A stretch of 64,000 bases of DNA from Marinimicrobium hydrolyticum. Lineage in GTDB: Bacteria > Pseudomonadota > Gammaproteobacteria > Pseudomonadales > Cellvibrionaceae. A program made the position numbers and the translations under genes. The stretch lies in the NCBI RefSeq assembly GCF_030848505.1, contig NZ_JAVDDU010000006.1:124001-188000 (forward strand), written 5' to 3'. Positions within the stretch are counted from its first letter, which is position 1. The number at the start of each line of letters is the position of its first letter. This document shows, in pieces, positions 31,830-41,309 of this stretch. The notes under the pieces are model-generated. The model searched no databases. It worked only from the letters and a program-made list of their open reading frames with translations, and was not told where the DNA came from.

Positions 31830-33332
31830 ATGGCCACTATCAATAATCTGGACGCATTGGAGCTCAGCGAGGAAGAGCAGACGCGTCTGGAGCAGATGCT
31901 ACTGGATGCCCTTGCTGAAGACAGCCAGGACGTGGAGCTTAAAAGTTACCTGATGGGATTTGTTGATAACCCCAATGGCGATATCACACTCGATGCGCAA
32001 GAGCTTTGGCAGGCTGAGGTCATCAAGGAGCGTTTTGAGGAATACAGCGCGAGCTTAGCGCCAGAGGCTCAAGATGATCTGCTGTCGGCCTTTGGGGATT
32101 TTGGCGAGGACATGAACGCCCATCCCTCACCGGAGGAGTTGGAAGGCGCGCCTGATCTATCGGCGTGGGATGAGCCACTGCCGGAGAGTAATCTGGAAGT
32201 GCCCCCGGCGTTTGATCAGCCCGAGGTGGCGAACGAGGCAGTGGGTAATCAATCTGTTGAACAGCATGAGCCTAGCGCCGAGGAGGCGCCCGCGCCGGAG
32301 CTGGAGCAAGAGACGACAGCTTCCGCCGATGAACTCCAAGAACCTGCCCAGCTGGAGGCGGAAGCCGCCCAGGCGGCACAAACACCAGAGAACGAAGATG
32401 AACGTCTGTTAAAGCTCATCGATGCGTTAGGGCCAGCCCTGTCAGCCCGTGCCGAGGGCGGTGGAGGTCCGTCTGAAGATTCAGGCGGCAGCTTCTTGAA
32501 CACGATTAAAAATGTCGCTGCCACAACCCTCGGTGCCGCGGCCGGCACCGGCGGCGCCGTCGCCGGAGCCGCTGCAGGTGCTGCCGCCGGCACAGCTGCA
32601 GCAGCCAGCTCGGCGGTGGCCAGCAGACTGCGAGGTGCTGTGAGTGGGGAGGGTGAACCAATCCGAGCTGATGACATGAGCCAGCTTCGCGGTGAGCCGG
32701 TGCCGGATAATGTCGTCGATATTCGTGACCGCCTGGGTAAATCCATAGGCTCTATGGATAAGGAGAGTGTGCAGAATCGCGTGGCCCTGATGGGCGACCA
32801 GCATCTGATGGCTAGATCGAATGCGTTACTCTCGACGATAGAGGAGATCGACAAGGGCGCTCCAGATGGTCGCTACTCCCAGATGGACCTTGGCGATGGC
32901 ATGAAGCTCGGCAGTGTTTTGGAACTGACCGAAAGCGACGATCCGGCCGTAGCGACTATGGCCAAAGCTTTTAGCGCGCGATCCGACTTCGATGCAGCCG
33001 GTGAAATGGAGTTTTTGTCGTGTGAGTACCAGGAGGTGGCGGAGGCATTGGAGTCCACCGTAGAGCATGCACGCAAGCAAGGTTGGTCAGACGAGGAAAT
33101 CGCTGAACAGTTCGGTGCGCCAGTTGATGAATGGCTTGAGAAGCGCACCCAAGAGGATGCGAACCTAGCGAAGCTGGCTGATCTGCAGGACAACGATTTG
33201 AGCCCAGAGGAAGTGGCTGAACGTCAAGACGCCATGGAAAAAATGGCTGAAAAACTCAAAGAATTGCTCGACAAGCTCCTTGGTCGGAGCAAGGAAAACG
33301 AGCAAACCCAGGGCGCCTCTATGAGCCGCTAA
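31830..33332 (+). CDS. Acidic protein with Ala/Gly-rich segment and SMSR tail
   Basis: In this 500-residue protein the N-terminal 200 residues are very acidic (LSEEEQTRLEQMLLDALAED). Residues about 220-270 form an Ala/Gly-rich stretch resembling a glycine zipper (GAVAGAAAGAAAGTAAAASS). The C-terminal third is helical and charged. It ends GASMSR, as does the following protein (AHSMSR). No family recognised. An acidic, partly disordered protein with a possible membrane-inserting segment and a Glu-rich C-terminus could be a transported substrate, but this is inference. Confidence 0.7.
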   Translation: MATINNLDALELSEEEQTRLEQMLLDALAEDSQDVELKSYLMGFVDNPNGDITLDAQELWQAEVIKERFEEYSASLAPEAQDDLLSAFGDFGEDMNAHPSPEELEGAPDLSAWDEPLPESNLEVPPAFDQPEVANEAVGNQSVEQHEPSAEEAPAPELEQETTASADELQEPAQLEAEAAQAAQTPENEDERLLKLIDALGPALSARAEGGGGPSEDSGGSFLNTIKNVAATTLGAAAGTGGAVAGAAAGAAAGTAAAASSAVASRLRGAVSGEGEPIRADDMSQLRGEPVPDNVVDIRDRLGKSIGSMDKESVQNRVALMGDQHLMARSNALLSTIEEIDKGAPDGRYSQMDLGDGMKLGSVLELTESDDPAVATMAKAFSARSDFDAAGEMEFLSCEYQEVAEALESTVEHARKQGWSDEEIAEQFGAPVDEWLEKRTQEDANLAKLADLQDNDLSPEEVAERQDAMEKMAEKLKELLDKLLGRSKENEQTQGASMSR

Positions 33333-33348
33333 CTCGAAGCACCTTCCT

Positions 33349-35889
33349 ATGGATATTGAAAGCTTACCGTATGTGTTGTGCCCGGATATCCCTGACCAGG
33401 AGATCCGGGTAACGCCGTTTTGGTTCCGACCTAAAGGCGGCGGCGCTGAGTGTCCCGTGGTGCATCTTGAGAATGTACCGGTAGGGTTTCACAGCGTGCT
33501 TGATGCCAGCGGCTTCGTTCAGCGCCCCGAAGGCTGGTTTATCGATGCCCACGATAAAACCGAGCGTTGGTGGCGAGCCATCTTCGGGCCAATCAATTTT
33601 GTTCAGCGCAAGCCCGTCAAAATTTACGAACCCGAACGAATTATATTTGCGCCGCCGCCGGCGAGCGTGAAAGTCATACTCACCCAGTACGGCGATGAGC
33701 ATGTCGAATACCTGACCAAAGGCGCTAATATTTTCGGACGGGACGCTCAGCGAGCGGCCAAAAACGATGCGCTGCGCGGCGCGGTGAATTGCCGCGGTGC
33801 TTGGGCCATTATCAAAGCGGCGTGCATGGACCGCCTTGAGCGTAACCCGGAGGATGCCCAGACGTTCGAATATGTGTGGGGCACCGCCAAGACCTATAGC
33901 CTCGACACGCAAGACATTCCCTCTGAGATATCCCACACGCTGTTGCTGGACAAGATTGTTGATCGACGCCGCTTAACGGCACAGATGGAGCGGGTTGTCC
34001 CGGTAAGCTATGTGTCGTCCGGAGCTGTATCCACACTGTGTTGGGCCGATTGGCCTCGCCGCTGCGCATACATTGGTGCCAGCCATGGGGGACCGGTCGA
34101 TATCCGGGAGTTTTCCGATGTCGACGGCCTCGCGCAGTTTTTGCTCGACGGTAAATTTCAACCCTTAGCGGATCCGGCCAGACTGGCCGAATGGGCTGAA
34201 CGTGTCTCCCAGTGCCAGGCCGAGGAAGCCGAACCGGATTGGACGCAGACGCTTGGCGATATGGAGTTGCCCGAGCAGGAGGGCGATGAGAACGCGGCCG
34301 ACGAGACAACTCCTGTGGAGGGCAGCAACACGGCAACCATTCACAATACGACCAGCTCACGCTCGCTGCCCTGGAGTGAAGTGGTGGCCCGGCTAGTCAC
34401 TCTGGCGGTGGAGGTCGAGCGACGCGTACCGTACGCGCGCGTATTGTGCCGTCATTTGTTCGATACCGTCCTGACACAGCGTGAAACCCCCTTAGCGCAG
34501 CCTGCTTATTTGTCCAATTTCGAAGCTCTCATACAGCACTTTGCCGGCGTTCTAAACCGAGACAGCTTGACCAAGCACATGAACCGACACCAGGAGCCCT
34601 TGCGCGATCTCGGTCATGCTCTGGCGCCGGCACACCAGGGCCGCTATCAACTGATGCGAGTGCTGAACAGCCCTTCGTCCGCCCACGAGTTCGTCAACGC
34701 CCGGTTGGATGCCGGCGCTGAAGAAGGGCACAGTTGGTGGTGGACCGGTTTTACCTGTGGGCAAATTCCCGGCTCGGACAACTGGCAGCTGTACCGTGTA
34801 ACCAACAAGGGCGATTGCGTTCCCGTGGGTACCGGACTGTACCGTACGGCCCGGGATGCGAACGATGCGCTCTATAACATGGCTCGCGAGACTCGCTTGC
34901 GCGTCTTTCGGGTGGAGTTGCGTGGAAAGCGGTGTTTCCATGGCTATGCAACCACCACCGGACATATTGTTCGGTTGAGCGATGATTTCGAGGACGAAGA
35001 ATCGGCCCGGGCGGCCCTCGCGCAATCGCGCATGACGTACCTGTCACAGTACCGCGAGCCGATTTTGTGGGAGCGCAAACCGCTCGCCTGGAACGCGGCG
35101 GAGGCTCGGAGACTCTTGCTTGAAGCCTTCAATGCGCTGCAATGGCCTACGTCGATGGTGGATATGTTTGGTGAGTTAACCATTACGGACAATGGTGATG
35201 CGGTGGTTTTGGGTGTCGAAGGGGGCTTTCGCTCCACCGTTTACCCGGGAACACTATTACTGCACTGGGCAAAAGGCTTGTACCACTGGGCCAGTGAGCA
35301 CCATGAGGCGCTTTTTACCGAGATGGCCGAGCCGCTGCTGGGCAGCTGGCAGTACGCGCAGCTCGATATCTCTATCGAGGATGACCTGTACGACGATCTG
35401 GCCGAGTATCAGCGTGAGGTAGAGATGCGTTTGGGTACGGCGGCATTGTCGATACTTCGCCAGGCCATCGGCGCTCCCTCGCGAGAGGCTGAGAGCCAAA
35501 TTGCCGGGTTTGTTGGGGCCGTTCAAAGCGAGGCCAGCGCACCTCTGATGTCGCTGCTTCGAGGCATTGCGCTGGTGAGCGCACAACATGCCCCTTATCG
35601 TAGGCTCACCCCCGCTTACCGGGAGGCTCTGAGTTACGGACTGGACTCACGGGTGATGCCTTTCGTCTACGCCGTGGCGCGGTACACTTGGTACCGGCTC
35701 CATTGGGCCGATGCCTATGAGCCCCGACTTTGCGCTTCGGGAGCGCCGGGCGATGATGTGGCGGCCGAATTGGCGCCAGTCGGTGCGGCGTTGTGGGAGT
35801 TTGGTCAGCACTTGGAGCGCTTAATGGTTAGCGCCGCGGCAGAACATGAGCGTGAGCCAAACCAGGCGGCGCACTCCATGAGCCGTTAA
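33349..35889 (+). CDS. Unrecognised 846-residue protein with SMSR tail
   Basis: This large soluble protein has no signal peptide or clear membrane helix. It contains two similar-looking beta-rich segments (FIDAHDKTERWWRAIFGPIN; CFHGYATTTGHIVRL), an acidic linker near residues 285-335, and a helical C-terminus ending AAHSMSR. No catalytic motif recognised. It is last in the plus-strand operon and ends 13 bases from the convergent gene at 35903. The shared tail with the preceding protein suggests common recognition by the same machine. Confidence 0.7.
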   Translation: MDIESLPYVLCPDIPDQEIRVTPFWFRPKGGGAECPVVHLENVPVGFHSVLDASGFVQRPEGWFIDAHDKTERWWRAIFGPINFVQRKPVKIYEPERIIFAPPPASVKVILTQYGDEHVEYLTKGANIFGRDAQRAAKNDALRGAVNCRGAWAIIKAACMDRLERNPEDAQTFEYVWGTAKTYSLDTQDIPSEISHTLLLDKIVDRRRLTAQMERVVPVSYVSSGAVSTLCWADWPRRCAYIGASHGGPVDIREFSDVDGLAQFLLDGKFQPLADPARLAEWAERVSQCQAEEAEPDWTQTLGDMELPEQEGDENAADETTPVEGSNTATIHNTTSSRSLPWSEVVARLVTLAVEVERRVPYARVLCRHLFDTVLTQRETPLAQPAYLSNFEALIQHFAGVLNRDSLTKHMNRHQEPLRDLGHALAPAHQGRYQLMRVLNSPSSAHEFVNARLDAGAEEGHSWWWTGFTCGQIPGSDNWQLYRVTNKGDCVPVGTGLYRTARDANDALYNMARETRLRVFRVELRGKRCFHGYATTTGHIVRLSDDFEDEESARAALAQSRMTYLSQYREPILWERKPLAWNAAEARRLLLEAFNALQWPTSMVDMFGELTITDNGDAVVLGVEGGFRSTVYPGTLLLHWAKGLYHWASEHHEALFTEMAEPLLGSWQYAQLDISIEDDLYDDLAEYQREVEMRLGTAALSILRQAIGAPSREAESQIAGFVGAVQSEASAPLMSLLRGIALVSAQHAPYRRLTPAYREALSYGLDSRVMPFVYAVARYTWYRLHWADAYEPRLCASGAPGDDVAAELAPVGAALWEFGQHLERLMVSAAAEHEREPNQAAHSMSR

Positions 35890-35902
35890 GAGACGCCGAC
35901 CT

Positions 35903-36538
35903 TTATTTTTGCCAGCCCTGCCAGCCTTTGCTTAAAAGCTTGTTCAGCTTAATGTCGTTTGCCTCCGCTTCCTCCAGCAGAATCTCCTGAATCAGATCTA
36001 CCTCCGGATCAGCGATATTGCCCCCCTTGGTGCTTTTGGGAGCGCTGCCTCGCAGCGGCGAGTGTTCAAACCGGGAAAGGACGATATCGACCCATCGGTG
36101 CCCCGACTGGGTGAAGGAGCGGCCGTCATTGAGATAGGTTCGGGTGGTGGTGTAGTTGCGGGCGAGCAGGACGCTCATGTTTCCTAGTTTGTTCAAATTA
36201 AGGCGTTGTCCACCGATCTCAATACCGTAAGGGTGTTCTTCGTACACCGCTCGTAGCTCTTCGATCAGATGCAGACCCGTTTCGGTGTTTTTCTTGGCCC
36301 GTAGGGCCATACCCCCGGCCGTGGCCGCCAAGCGGCCGGTCGCGGGAAAGGTCTTGGCGATATACCGCACCAAGATGGCTCGCGCGAAGTCAACGGGCTT
36401 GTCTGGCTGAATTTGCATACGGTGAACGCTAGCGCTGAACATTCCGAGAAAATAGGACCAGTCCATGGTTTCAATATCCAGCGCCTCGGCCACTTCGAGG
36501 ATGACTCCCCCAGTGATGATTCTATTTTTAAGATCCAT
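35903..36538 (-). CDS. Unrecognised 211-residue protein of the dotL operon
   Basis: This is a soluble helical protein (VILEVAEALDIETMDWSYFL; YIAKTFPATGRLAATAGGMA) with basic middle and acidic C-terminal helix (EVDLIQEILLEEAEANDIK). It has no signal peptide. It is the last gene of the minus-strand operon starting at topB and lies 55 bases after dotL. No family recognised; association with the coupling complex is possible by position. Confidence 0.65.
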   Translation of the reverse strand: MDLKNRIITGGVILEVAEALDIETMDWSYFLGMFSASVHRMQIQPDKPVDFARAILVRYIAKTFPATGRLAATAGGMALRAKKNTETGLHLIEELRAVYEEHPYGIEIGGQRLNLNKLGNMSVLLARNYTTTRTYLNDGRSFTQSGHRWVDIVLSRFEHSPLRGSAPKSTKGGNIADPEVDLIQEILLEEAEANDIKLNKLLSKGWQGWQK

Positions 36539-36593
36539 TTGACTCCTGGCGTATTCACGTTAGGGCGCTACCCGTGGGAGTCATAGAATATCC

Positions 36594-39206
36594 TTACACT
36601 CCCTCCAGTAGCGCGTTCACCCTAGCCTCCAGGCTCTTAATTTTGTCCATATCCAATGATCGGGGCTTTGGTGGGGCCAGATAGTAACAATGCCGCTCTA
36701 AATTATCTAGCGTCTGTTGTGCCGTTTTTTCGCAAAGGGGCGCGGAATAGCCCATAAGTGCAGCGATCTGGGTCATATCGTTGCGGACATTGGCCGCTTC
36801 TTCCTTGCTGAGAATATGCGCGCCACCAGGCGCATCCGGAGCGTCGATAATGGCTTTTTTCGCGGCTAAGGTCGCGGCGTGAAGGTCCAGTTCGCCGTTC
36901 TCGGGTGCGTTTTTGGTTGCTTGGGGCGCTACAGGAGCTTGTGCCGGCGCCGCCATTGGCGTTTGGGCAGGCGTCGGCTCGGCTTGTGCGGCTTCGCTTT
37001 CAGGAGAGCGAGTATTCACGGCTGTTTCTGGTGCTGATTCAGGCTCAGTCTGTTGAGGAGCAGCGCTGGTGGTTGGGGAGTCCGACGGCGGTAAATCACC
37101 CGGATCGAACGCGGCCAGGCTTCCCAAGTTGGGCTCTGTCTCTGGACCGGCGCTTGGTGGCGCGGTGGATTCAGTGTGAGGTGCTGTAGCCTCAGTGTCG
37201 GTAGGGGTTTCGGTATCGGTCTTTGGTTTGGGCCTGGTCAGTCGTTGATTGAGTTTAACCCCCAGTTTGAGCGCATTGCGCTCAATGTATTCATTCAACA
37301 CCGCAATATAATCACGCGCCTCAAGCGGCCCCTCGGCCCTACGGGCACTGAGAGCCTGCTTGAGAGGCTTAATCATTCCGATCGGAGAGAACAAAGTGCC
37401 CGGTGAATACATGATTTCCTGATACCGCTCTTCTTGCTCAATACGCTCCATCTCTAAATCGGTAGGAGGGTACACTCGGCATAAACGGTTAATCTTGAAC
37501 GTGTGCCCGGGAGCGGCCGACTGCTCCATACCCTCGATATTGGTGTGGAAAAATTGAATCGGGCTCAAGCGGCCACGGGTGAACATCATAAATTGACCTT
37601 CCACCTGCTGCTGCAAATCTTTAATTTCAACAGGAGCGCGACGGGTGATTTCGGTTTTTTCCCGATCGATGATCTGCCGTCCGCCAAAAAGGCCGGGAAT
37701 GTATTTGTAGTTGGAGTTGACGGCCACCAGAAACTCGCCCATCAGATCGCGGATTCGAGTCCAGGATTTACCAGCCTCTTCGAGCGCGCCGAAGAATTTA
37801 TACCGTGTGTTGGCGAACACCTGCTCGGCGTCTTTTTCACCCGCACCTTCGGTACCGGCGTAGTCCTGAGCGGCAAAGATGCCGCAGTATTTAATGCCCC
37901 GTACCTGTGCCGGTATCAGGGCGATGTCCTTAATGGCATAGAACGCCCATTCGTCGTATGTCAGCGCGTACGGTACAGACCAGCTGCTGGACAGGCGCAA
38001 TAAGGTTTCTTCCTTGGTGCCTTCCAAGATATCCCCGAGGTCGGTGGAGATGGCATTTTTCTGGGTGGTCATGACAATGTTGCCGAGGTTCTTCAGCTCC
38101 CCGCCGGATTTCTCCAAGGACGGCAGTGTGCCTATCAACAGCCGCCGATTGCCCAGGATATCCTTCATATTGATATCCCCCTGATCCACCACGTAAATAT
38201 TGCCGTACTGAATGGAAAGAGAGGAGATTGCTTTGGAGAAGTGCGTAACGAACTGGCCGTACATTTTTATCACTTCAGAATTTTGCTTCTTACCCTGCTT
38301 GGCCGCCTCAAAGTCAAAGCCAAGGGTTTCCAGGTAGTGCCTGATATAGGTTTGATTCTTGGGAGAAACCTGCGGATGTACGGTGAGCTTATAGATCCGA
38401 TCAATCGGCAGGTAGGCACCGATGGTTTGGATGTCCAGACTGATAATGCCTTTGTCGCGCAGCTCCGTAAGAGCCGGAAACACACTTTCAATGATAACGG
38501 AGGCGTTGTCTTCGAAAAACTGGTTTTGTCCCGCATCGCCAGAAAGAGACAGTGACGCTAATTGCTCTTTAAGTTGTGCAGCGGTGCCATGCGTATAGGG
38601 ATTTAACGTATTGGTCATGCGCTTTTGCGCATGCTCGGCGCTGGGACTGACGTAGTTGATGATAAACAGTTGATCTTCCATGCCGAAGCGCCGGGCTAGA
38701 ATGCGACCGTTTTGCACCAGCGCCAACGTGCCCTTGCCGTCGATAAAGGACCATCCCGAACCGGCACACAGGAAGTTACACAATATGGCCCAAATGGCCT
38801 CGGTCTTACCACCACCGGTGGCCGCCAGCATGTACAAGTGGGTCAGAAGATCATCGAACGAGCCCCACGCTTCCTTTCCGGTTCCGCGGTGCCAACCGAA
38901 ATACACTTGGCCACGGCCTTTGCGAAAACCTTTCCCGCCCGGACCAAGATCAGATTTATCCAGCTTTCCGGATTCGGCCGGCACCCGCCCTGGAAACGTG
39001 GACTTATCCCGGGCTAGCCACATCCAAATCAGCAGAAAGATCAGCCCGAATAACGCCTTTGGGAAGATAATGCCGGTTACGGCTACGAACAGGTAAATGC
39101 TGCCCTTGACGTTTGGCATCGCCAGCACCAACTGTATTTGTTGGCGGCCGGTTAGAATATCTGTCCGGTACTTCTCTTCGCTGACCGGGTTTTCGATGAT
39201 AGACAT
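36594..39206 (-). CDS. dotL: DotL/TrbC-family type IVB coupling ATPase
   Basis: This 870-residue protein has two N-terminal membrane helices (about 33-65) and then a VirD4-type ATPase domain: Walker A ATGGGKTEA at 129-137 and a Walker B region YALTYDEWAF near 412-420. A Pro/Thr/Ala/Glu-rich linker (about 665-770) leads to a helical C-terminal domain (from about 775) with LSKEEAANVRNDMTQIAALM. DotL is the coupling protein that recruits substrates to the channel. DotL C-terminal tails bind adaptor proteins, so the long linker fits. It is transcribed with dotM two genes upstream. Confidence 0.9.
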   Translation of the reverse strand: MSIIENPVSEEKYRTDILTGRQQIQLVLAMPNVKGSIYLFVAVTGIIFPKALFGLIFLLIWMWLARDKSTFPGRVPAESGKLDKSDLGPGGKGFRKGRGQVYFGWHRGTGKEAWGSFDDLLTHLYMLAATGGGKTEAIWAILCNFLCAGSGWSFIDGKGTLALVQNGRILARRFGMEDQLFIINYVSPSAEHAQKRMTNTLNPYTHGTAAQLKEQLASLSLSGDAGQNQFFEDNASVIIESVFPALTELRDKGIISLDIQTIGAYLPIDRIYKLTVHPQVSPKNQTYIRHYLETLGFDFEAAKQGKKQNSEVIKMYGQFVTHFSKAISSLSIQYGNIYVVDQGDINMKDILGNRRLLIGTLPSLEKSGGELKNLGNIVMTTQKNAISTDLGDILEGTKEETLLRLSSSWSVPYALTYDEWAFYAIKDIALIPAQVRGIKYCGIFAAQDYAGTEGAGEKDAEQVFANTRYKFFGALEEAGKSWTRIRDLMGEFLVAVNSNYKYIPGLFGGRQIIDREKTEITRRAPVEIKDLQQQVEGQFMMFTRGRLSPIQFFHTNIEGMEQSAAPGHTFKINRLCRVYPPTDLEMERIEQEERYQEIMYSPGTLFSPIGMIKPLKQALSARRAEGPLEARDYIAVLNEYIERNALKLGVKLNQRLTRPKPKTDTETPTDTEATAPHTESTAPPSAGPETEPNLGSLAAFDPGDLPPSDSPTTSAAPQQTEPESAPETAVNTRSPESEAAQAEPTPAQTPMAAPAQAPVAPQATKNAPENGELDLHAATLAAKKAIIDAPDAPGGAHILSKEEAANVRNDMTQIAALMGYSAPLCEKTAQQTLDNLERHCYYLAPPKPRSLDMDKIKSLEARVNALLEGV

Positions 39207-39253
39207 GGTGTATTCCGTAAGAGGGTTTCAACCGTTCTAGGATCGGATAGTGA

Positions 39254-39772
39254 TTACCAGGCGAACTCGTACTCGGTACGTTCGGTGGGCTCTGTGGCTT
39301 CTTGAGATTGTGGCCCACGCATCGCCTGCAATTGCTGGTTAAGGGCCTTTAAGTCCTCCATGCCCCGACTCTCCGGCGCAATCGCGGCGGCGCTCAAGCC
39401 TTCCTGATTAGGCGTAAACGCGCCTTCAAAGGCGGTCGCTCCGAAGCCGCACTGTTGAGCTGCGCCGGGCTGATTTCCGGAAAGCTGCCCCACGCTGGCT
39501 AATCCCACAAGCCCCAACAGACCAATCGCCGCGATCAACGCGTAATTGTTGCCACCGGGGCGCCGATTGTCGCCGCCGGTTCGGTGAATCGCTTTGACGA
39601 CTTCGCGCTGCACTTTGGGGCCAAGCGCGGCGAAGGTGGCATTGTCAGCCATCGTTGCTGGATCGTTAATGACGAACGTCAATGCTGGGTCGTCGTCGAT
39701 CGATACCCAAAAACTCGTGCCATCGACCCGTGTGGCGATAACTTTGGTGCGAGAGCTAAATGGATTACGCAC
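39254..39772 (-). CDS. Single-pass membrane protein between dotM and dotL
   Basis: In this 172-residue protein the cytosolic N-terminal part contains TRVDGTSFWVSIDDDPALTF. One membrane helix lies at about 97-116 (ALIAAIGLLGLVGLASVG), followed by a Gln/Glu-rich tail, probably periplasmic. No named Dot/Icm family can be assigned; its position between the two coupling-complex genes suggests an accessory membrane subunit. Confidence 0.65.
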   Translation of the reverse strand: MRNPFSSRTKVIATRVDGTSFWVSIDDDPALTFVINDPATMADNATFAALGPKVQREVVKAIHRTGGDNRRPGGNNYALIAAIGLLGLVGLASVGQLSGNQPGAAQQCGFGATAFEGAFTPNQEGLSAAAIAPESRGMEDLKALNQQLQAMRGPQSQEATEPTERTEYEFAW

Positions 39773-39797
39773 TGCAGACTCCTTATGTGTGATGCGC

Positions 39798-41309
39798 TTA
39801 GGCCGGTTCGGCTTCTGGCGCGTTTGGTTCGGTTGATGTCTCCACGGTAGAGGTGCTTTTCCACCGTGCTTGCATAAACGTCGGACTTTCAGCGTCCTCG
39901 TCGATATCCGTTAACTCAATTGCCAGCCAGCCATCGAATTGGAGCTCATAAATTGTGTTGAGCACGGCGCTTTCGACCTGGGGAGCCAGTATGCGCATAC
40001 CTCGACCGTAGCGACGTTTCCGTTCGGCCAGGTAGTGGGATTTGATGGCGGCGGCTTCAAAGCGCACACGATCCATACCCACCGAATCCAGCGCTAAAAA
40101 AAGCAGGCGATTGGTCACGCGCAACCAGTGAAAATCAGTGCACTTGATGGTGCCGTAGAACTTCTTTGCGGTGACGTACAGATCAAAAAAAGCGGTGTAG
40201 TAATAGGCGTGGCTTCGCGAGATGCGCGCGAGCTGACTCCTCACCTTTGGACTCTTTATGGCGAGAGCATAGATTTCGTCCACACCGGTCAGATCGATGG
40301 AGTCCTGAAACGCGTTAAACGGGCCTTCCTCAAAGCTCGCCGACAGCTGATCGAGCATGGTCTCTACGCGTTTTCGTAAGTCTTTGTTCTGTGAGATGCA
40401 CGCCATAAACAACACCCAGAGCGTACGCTCGTAAGGCGGCAGGGGGCGGATATCGATGAACTTCCCGCCGTACTGGCAGCGTGGCCCCAATGTGGCGGTG
40501 TAGTGCTCTTTGAGCCGATCAACGTCAAAGTGCAATAAGCCGTGGTACAGATCAATATTATCGTAGAGCGTTTTCAGCGGGTCGCTTTCAGGTTGTGCGT
40601 TAGCCGTGGGCCAGAGCAATTCGGCGTATTCGCGCGCGGACACGCCCTGGATAACCTTTGTGTACTCGGTCGGATCTTTAAGTCCGGCCATCGCTATGTC
40701 TTGCAGCTTATCCCCGAAAACCTCGCGTAGCTCTCCCTCCGGGATGTTCTCTGGATCTTCTAAGCGCATGAACCCGCGTTGAATGGCCATCTCTATGGGG
40801 TTCTGAGCCGAAGCCCAGTTGCCGAACCGGGGGTCTTTATGCAGCAGATTCTGATTGGTTGCAGGACGGATTCTCGGGAAGAATTTGCGTTGCACCTCAA
40901 TGAGTTGATCAACGCCCATTTGCCGAACAAACATGAGTTTGTCGTGCCGTGATATGAGATAAATCCCGAACGGAATAAAGATCACCGCCAGGTGCATCGC
41001 CACGTTACGCATCGCGATTTGCGCAAACACAGGCAAAAACTCATCGTCGTAGTTGGTCCCAATGTACTCGTTGTACAAGTTCGGCAGATTCCAAAGCACC
41101 GTCTTGTAGGTCTCAGTCATTACTGGGGAGAAGGGCAGTTGGATGTACCGTAGGTAGTAGGCGGTCCATAAGAAAATATCTTTGACCGTTGAATCGTAGT
41201 TGCTCCAAAACCAACGGAAGCCAAAATACGCGCCCGCGAGCAGCACGAGCAGAATGATGAGCATACCGATCGGGTCGAAATTCTTTTCTCTGAGGTCGGA
41301 ATCGCTCAC
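39798..41309 (-). CDS. dotM: DotM/TrbA-family coupling-complex protein
   Basis: In this 503-residue protein, N-terminal membrane helices near residues 13-33 and 100-120 precede a large cytosolic domain with IRPATNQNLLHKDPRFGNWA and NPIEMAIQRGFM. Conserved basic patches (KSHYLAERKRRYGRGMRIL) are typical of DotM/TrbA. DotM forms the type IVB coupling complex with DotL and, in Legionella, recognises Glu-rich substrate signals. Its start overlaps the upstream gene by 4 bases. Confidence 0.85.
   Translation of the reverse strand: MSDSDLREKNFDPIGMLIILLVLLAGAYFGFRWFWSNYDSTVKDIFLWTAYYLRYIQLPFSPVMTETYKTVLWNLPNLYNEYIGTNYDDEFLPVFAQIAMRNVAMHLAVIFIPFGIYLISRHDKLMFVRQMGVDQLIEVQRKFFPRIRPATNQNLLHKDPRFGNWASAQNPIEMAIQRGFMRLEDPENIPEGELREVFGDKLQDIAMAGLKDPTEYTKVIQGVSAREYAELLWPTANAQPESDPLKTLYDNIDLYHGLLHFDVDRLKEHYTATLGPRCQYGGKFIDIRPLPPYERTLWVLFMACISQNKDLRKRVETMLDQLSASFEEGPFNAFQDSIDLTGVDEIYALAIKSPKVRSQLARISRSHAYYYTAFFDLYVTAKKFYGTIKCTDFHWLRVTNRLLFLALDSVGMDRVRFEAAAIKSHYLAERKRRYGRGMRILAPQVESAVLNTIYELQFDGWLAIELTDIDEDAESPTFMQARWKSTSTVETSTEPNAPEAEPA

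Noticed and set aside
33349-35889. Candidate relaxase for the element
   Set aside because: No HUH or catalytic Tyr motif of known relaxases is visible in this or any other protein in the window.
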